Source: an uncultured Sphingorhabdus sp. (GTDB taxonomy: Bacteria > Pseudomonadota > Alphaproteobacteria > Sphingomonadales > Sphingomonadaceae). Taken from it: a stretch of 8,282 nucleotides of DNA. The stretch's first letter is position 1, and every line of letters starts with the position of its first letter. Below the pieces are notes generated by a model. It was not told the origin of the DNA, made no database searches, and saw nothing but the letters and a program-made list of their open reading frames with translations. A program made the position numbers and the translations under genes. Where the stretch lies: contig CALMYW010000063.1 of NCBI GenBank assembly GCA_937873665.1, forward strand, positions 1-8,282, in the 5' to 3' direction. Below are positions 5,255 through 8,282 of this stretch, one piece after another.

Positions 5255-6756
5255 ACACAGCTGATTTCAGGGCGCTGCTTGTTGCGCCGATTACGAGTTT
5301 GCAGGTTGCATTGCAGCAGATTGATCTCACCGGCCTCGGGCTGTTGCTTGTAGTCGACAGTGATGGCCGACTACTTCGCACGGTCACTGATGGAGACCTT
5401 CGTCGTGCCCGCATCCGCGGCTTGCTCGATTTCGTCACGTTGGGGGAGCTTCCTGGTCGCCGCCCGATCGTGGTGCATGAGGAAGCGACTGCATCCAATG
5501 TGCTTGCCCTGATGGATGAGCACCAGATAGACCATATCCCGGTTCTTGATCCCGCCGGGAGGCCAGTAGACCTGATATTTCGGCGCGAATTGAGTCAGCG
5601 TATCTGGCTGTCTTCGCCCCATCTGGGCGAAGAGGAGACGGCGTTTGTTGAAGAAGCGTTCCGAACCAATTGGATCGCGCCTTTGGGTCCTCATGTCGAC
5701 GCCTTCGAGCGAGAGCTTGCTTCCTTGGTGGGTGTCGGACATGCGGCGGCGCTCAGTTCGGGAACTGCGGCTATTCATCTGGGTTTGATCTTGCTGGGTG
5801 TCCAGGCGGGGGATACCGTTTTCTGTTCATCGCTTACTTTTGTCGGTAGTTGCAATCCCATCCGTTACTGTGGCGCTCAACCGGTGTTCATTGATTCGGA
5901 CCTGGAGACATGGAATATGTCACCGGCAGCACTTGAACGGGCGTTCTCGTGGGCCAAAGCCAATGGCCGGTTGCCGAGATGCGTGATAGTTGTCAATTTG
6001 TACGGCCAGAGTGCCGACATGGACACATTACTGCCGATTTGTGATCGCTTTGGAGTTCCCGTACTGGAAGACGCCGCCGAATCTCTGGGTGCACAGTACA
6101 AAGGCCGCAACAGTGGAACTTTCGGAAGGTTGGCAGTCTTCTCGTTCAATGGAAACAAGATCATCACGACCTCGGGGGGTGGGATGTTGGTTTCCGACGA
6201 TCCCGAACTGATTGGGCGCGCGCGCAAATTCGCGACTCAGTCACGCGAGCCAGCCCGTCATTACGAACATACCGAGGTTGGCTACAACTATCGCATGAGC
6301 AATGTCCTGGCCGGAATCGGTCGTGGGCAGTTGCGGGTATTGCTTGAACGCGTGGCACAGCGTCGTGCGGTGTTTGAGCGGTATCGTGCAGCGCTTTCAG
6401 AAGTTCCCGCCGTCCGCTGGATGGGCGAGCCCCGCGGGTACTGCTCGACACGGTGGTTGACCTGTTTCACGCTTGCAGGACCGGATGCTCCTACTCGCTG
6501 TGAAGGATTGATGCGCGCCCTGGAGCGACACCAAATAGAGGCACGCCCGGTCTGGAAGCCGATGCATTTGCAACCCTTGTTCGCCGGAGCCCCGTACTTT
6601 CAGCACACTGAAAACCACGATGTTTCTCGTCAGCTATTTGAAACGGGTATCTGTCTGCCGTCGGGCTCTAACCTGAGCCAAGACCAGCAGGACAGGGTTA
6701 TTTCGCATTTGCGTCTGGCCCTTGACGCGGGAGAGGTGTTCTTTGGTTCCGCTTAG
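5251..6756 (+). CDS. CBS-domain pair fused to a DegT/DnrJ/EryC1-type PLP sugar aminotransferase (PglE/LegC-like)
   Basis: The 501-residue protein joins two modules. Residues 1-112 form a CBS pair: first repeat about 8-58 with the typical TVTDGDLRR (44-52), second about 66-112 with IDHIPVLDPAGRPV (93-106). Such pairs usually bind adenine nucleotides or related ligands. From about 117 (RIWLSSPHLGEEE) a complete aminotransferase follows: TNWIAPLGPHVDAFE (139-153), SSGTAAIHLG (169-178), VLEDAAES (271-278) with PLP-binding Asp274, and SFNGNKIITTSGGG with Schiff-base Lys303. It should aminate the 4-keto-6-deoxy-HexNAc nucleotide made by the dehydratase, with glutamate as donor, and pass the product to the acetyltransferase. 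Free enzymes of this family are about 380-390 residues, so the CBS pair is an addition and not a replacement. Its role is inferred to be nucleotide sensing or oligomer control. The gene overlaps the next by 14 bp. Confidence 0.93.
   Translation: MNTADFRALLVAPITSLQVALQQIDLTGLGLLLVVDSDGRLLRTVTDGDLRRARIRGLLDFVTLGELPGRRPIVVHEEATASNVLALMDEHQIDHIPVLDPAGRPVDLIFRRELSQRIWLSSPHLGEEETAFVEEAFRTNWIAPLGPHVDAFERELASLVGVGHAAALSSGTAAIHLGLILLGVQAGDTVFCSSLTFVGSCNPIRYCGAQPVFIDSDLETWNMSPAALERAFSWAKANGRLPRCVIVVNLYGQSADMDTLLPICDRFGVPVLEDAAESLGAQYKGRNSGTFGRLAVFSFNGNKIITTSGGGMLVSDDPELIGRARKFATQSREPARHYEHTEVGYNYRMSNVLAGIGRGQLRVLLERVAQRRAVFERYRAALSEVPAVRWMGEPRGYCSTRWLTCFTLAGPDAPTRCEGLMRALERHQIEARPVWKPMHLQPLFAGAPYFQHTENHDVSRQLFETGICLPSGSNLSQDQQDRVISHLRLALDAGEVFFGSA
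5611..5633 (+). repeat. Perfect 9-bp inverted repeat at the CBS/aminotransferase junction
   Basis: TCTTCGCCC (5611-5619) and GGGCGAAGA (5625-5633) are exact reverse complements separated by 5 bases. The hairpin covers codons 121-128, the first conserved motif of the aminotransferase module. No T-run follows, so it is not a rho-independent terminator. Confidence 0.6.
6729..6736 (+). promoter_or_regulatory. Shine-Dalgarno site supporting a TTG start for the dehydratase gene
   Basis: GGGAGAGG lies six bases before the TTG at 6743. No in-frame ATG or GTG occurs between this site and the first predicted membrane helix, so the TTG is the best-supported start. Confidence 0.65.
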
Positions 6757-8282
6757 GCAAACGCTGGCGTCTGCTTCACTTGACTTGCTGCTGGTCGCGT
6801 TTACCTGGTGGCTTGCCTTCTGGTTGCGCTTCAACCTGGAAACTCCAGACGAGTTCGAGCAGATCATGCTGCAAACTTTGCCTTGGGCGTTGGTTGCCTA
6901 CGGCGCCAGCCTGTTGGTATGGCGGGTGTATCGCCATATCTGGCGATACACCAGCTTGACCGAAGTCACCCGGCTGTTTTACGGTGTCGCCACGGGCGGG
7001 CTCCTGACGACTGCTGCGGTGTTGATGCTGCGTGTGCCGTTCTTTCCTCGTTCTGTCCTGCTGCTCCACCCCATGCTCGTCTTGCTTGCCCTGGTGGGTG
7101 TGCGGGCTTTAGCCCGCCTGATGCAAAAGGAAGCGGAATCAGGCACCGGCGAAGGAAAGCCTTTGCTTCTGGTTGGGACGATTCAGGAGGCTGCTGCTGC
7201 GTTGCCGACTTTGCGAGGTGCCCGCCAATGGGCATCGGTCGGACTGCTCAGCCCCAATCCCGGAGAGCGTGGTCGATCCATCCAGGGACTCGACGTGCTC
7301 GGTCATATTGACGACTTGCCACGCATTGCCGTAAGGACCCACGCCGCAGCGGCCTTGCTCCTGAGTCCGCCAGGCTCTGATGCACGCCATCGCGCCTTGA
7401 TCGGTGCCAGCGACGCCGGACTGCCGTTGCTGACCATGCCTCGGCCGGACGAATGGCTGCGCTCCGAGCCGGGCGTGCTGCGAAAAGTGGAGCTCAACGA
7501 TTTGCTAGGGCGCCCGGCCATAGCTTTGGACGAACATGGTCTTTCGGATCTGATAGCGGGCCAGACGGTGCTGGTTACCGGCGCGGGCGGATCAATTGGC
7601 TCCGAGTTATGCCGCCAGATCGCCCGATTTGGCGTCTCCCGTTTGGTGTGTGTCGACGTGTCGGAGTTCGCGATATATCAGCTGGAACAGGAACTCAGAA
7701 CGTCACATCCCCAGATGCAGGGCTTGTATTACACCGCCAATGTACGCGAGGCCGAGCGATTGCTGGCGATTTCGTCGCAACACAAGCCGGCGGTAGTCTT
7801 CCATGCGGCTGCCTACAAACATGTGCCGCTGATGGAGGAGCGCAATGAAATTGAAGCGATTCGCACCAATGTTCTGGGCACGTTGAATGCGGCGCGTGTG
7901 GCGGGACAGGTTGGCGCGAAGCGATTTGTGCTCATCTCGACCGACAAGGCGGTCAATCCCACCAACGTCATGGGCGCCAGCAAACGCATGGCGGAACTGG
8001 TCGTGCAATCGGTCACACGCGAATTTGCCAGTACGCAGTTCGTTGCGGTCCGATTCGGAAATGTGCTGGGTTCAAGTGGCTCGGTGGTGCCGCTTTTTAC
8101 GGCACAGATCGAACGCGGCGGGCCGGTCACTGTCACGCACCCGGATATCGTGCGCTACTTCATGACCATTCCCGAGGCCGCCCAACTGGTGCTCCAGGCG
8201 GGTTTGATGGGGCAATCAGGGCAAATTTTCGTGCTGGACATGGGTGAACCGGTCCGAATTGTGGAGTTGGCGCGGATGCTGA
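6743..8282 (+). CDS. Membrane-anchored nucleoside-diphosphate-sugar 4,6-dehydratase (PglF/WbpM/CapD family), 3'-truncated
   Basis: This gene covers 513 codons and stays open to the right edge; the family is usually 600-670 residues, so roughly 100-150 are missing. Four hydrophobic helices lie at about 8-29, 44-62, 77-96 and 103-124, with the family motifs VYRHIWRYTS (62-71) and FPRSVLLLHPML (101-112). A middle Rossmann-like region follows. The dehydratase core has TGAGGSIG (279-286), FHAAAYKHVPLME, STDK (399-402) and NVMGASK (408-414). Met410 stands where most SDRs have Tyr, with Lys414 kept, as in PglF and WbpM. It probably converts UDP-GlcNAc to the 4-keto-6-deoxy sugar at the inner membrane, the first step of the pathway encoded upstream. 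WbpM-like enzymes also serve O-antigen synthesis, so it may have a second role. It starts at a TTG and overlaps the aminotransferase gene by 14 bp. Confidence 0.93.
   Translation, partial: MVPLRQTLASASLDLLLVAFTWWLAFWLRFNLETPDEFEQIMLQTLPWALVAYGASLLVWRVYRHIWRYTSLTEVTRLFYGVATGGLLTTAAVLMLRVPFFPRSVLLLHPMLVLLALVGVRALARLMQKEAESGTGEGKPLLLVGTIQEAAAALPTLRGARQWASVGLLSPNPGERGRSIQGLDVLGHIDDLPRIAVRTHAAAALLLSPPGSDARHRALIGASDAGLPLLTMPRPDEWLRSEPGVLRKVELNDLLGRPAIALDEHGLSDLIAGQTVLVTGAGGSIGSELCRQIARFGVSRLVCVDVSEFAIYQLEQELRTSHPQMQGLYYTANVREAERLLAISSQHKPAVVFHAAAYKHVPLMEERNEIEAIRTNVLGTLNAARVAGQVGAKRFVLISTDKAVNPTNVMGASKRMAELVVQSVTREFASTQFVAVRFGNVLGSSGSVVPLFTAQIERGGPVTVTHPDIVRYFMTIPEAAQLVLQAGLMGQSGQIFVLDMGEPVRIVELARML
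6925..6952 (+). repeat. Perfect 12-bp inverted repeat (hairpin, 4-base loop) inside the dehydratase gene
   Basis: GGTGTATCGCCA (6925-6936) and TGGCGATACACC (6941-6952) are exact reverse complements around the loop TATC. The structure lies about 180 bases into the gene, over the codons of the conserved motif VYRHIWRYT. No T-run follows. A strong mRNA hairpin is predicted; its function is unknown. Confidence 0.75.

Noticed and set aside
5557..5592. Possible internal start (GGGAGG, then CTG at 5572 or TTG at 5590) that could make a free aminotransferase
   Set aside because: Only rare start codons at poor spacing are available (9 bases or more), and no independent evidence supports them.
6808..7311. 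167-codon forward reading frame inside the dehydratase gene
   Set aside because: It is a frame shadow. The overlapping frame gives membrane helices and PglF/WbpM motifs.

Overview
The window looks like part of a Gram-negative, probably proteobacterial, surface-glycan locus of moderate to high GC. It holds eight genes, all on the + strand, packed as one operon with no terminator visible inside it. Six of them spell out a pathway for a nonulosonic (sialic-acid-like) sugar. The best fit is CMP-legionaminic acid or a close relative made through a bacillosamine-type intermediate. No host can be named from the sequence, and all family calls were made by eye from motifs.

Layout from left to right: a CMP-nonulosonate cytidylyltransferase cut off at its 5' end (2-628); a short-chain dehydrogenase/reductase resembling PtmA (615-1418); a SAM-dependent methyltransferase with a zinc-ribbon-like N-terminus (1455-2417); a NeuB/LegI-type condensing synthase (2441-3469); a NeuC/LegG-type hydrolysing 2-epimerase (3466-4620); a PglD/NeuD-type acetyltransferase (4610-5254); a 501-residue fusion of a CBS-domain pair to a PglE/LegC-type PLP aminotransferase (5251-6756); and the first 513 codons of a membrane-anchored PglF/WbpM-type UDP-GlcNAc 4,6-dehydratase that runs off the right edge (6743-8282).

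Read as chemistry, the operon runs almost backwards. The last gene (dehydratase) makes the 4-keto-6-deoxy sugar nucleotide, and the fusion protein aminates it. The acetyltransferase then gives the 2,4-diacetamido sugar nucleotide. The 2-epimerase releases 2,4-diacetamido-2,4,6-trideoxymannose, the synthase condenses this with PEP, and the first gene activates the product with CMP. The methyltransferase and the SDR have no fixed place in this core. They probably tailor the sugar or serve precursor supply. Because WbpM-like genes often close O-antigen loci, the product could go to LPS, capsule or flagellin.

The most unusual feature is the CBS-aminotransferase fusion. A CBS pair of this kind is known to me from PtmE-type nucleotidyltransferases of the Campylobacter legionaminic pathway, not from the aminotransferase. 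Other points are a perfect 12-bp hairpin inside the dehydratase gene, a 9-bp hairpin exactly at the fusion's domain junction, non-ATG starts supported by Shine-Dalgarno sequences, and an AT-rich head on the methyltransferase gene that suggests a later insertion. There is no gene-free stretch longer than 36 bases.
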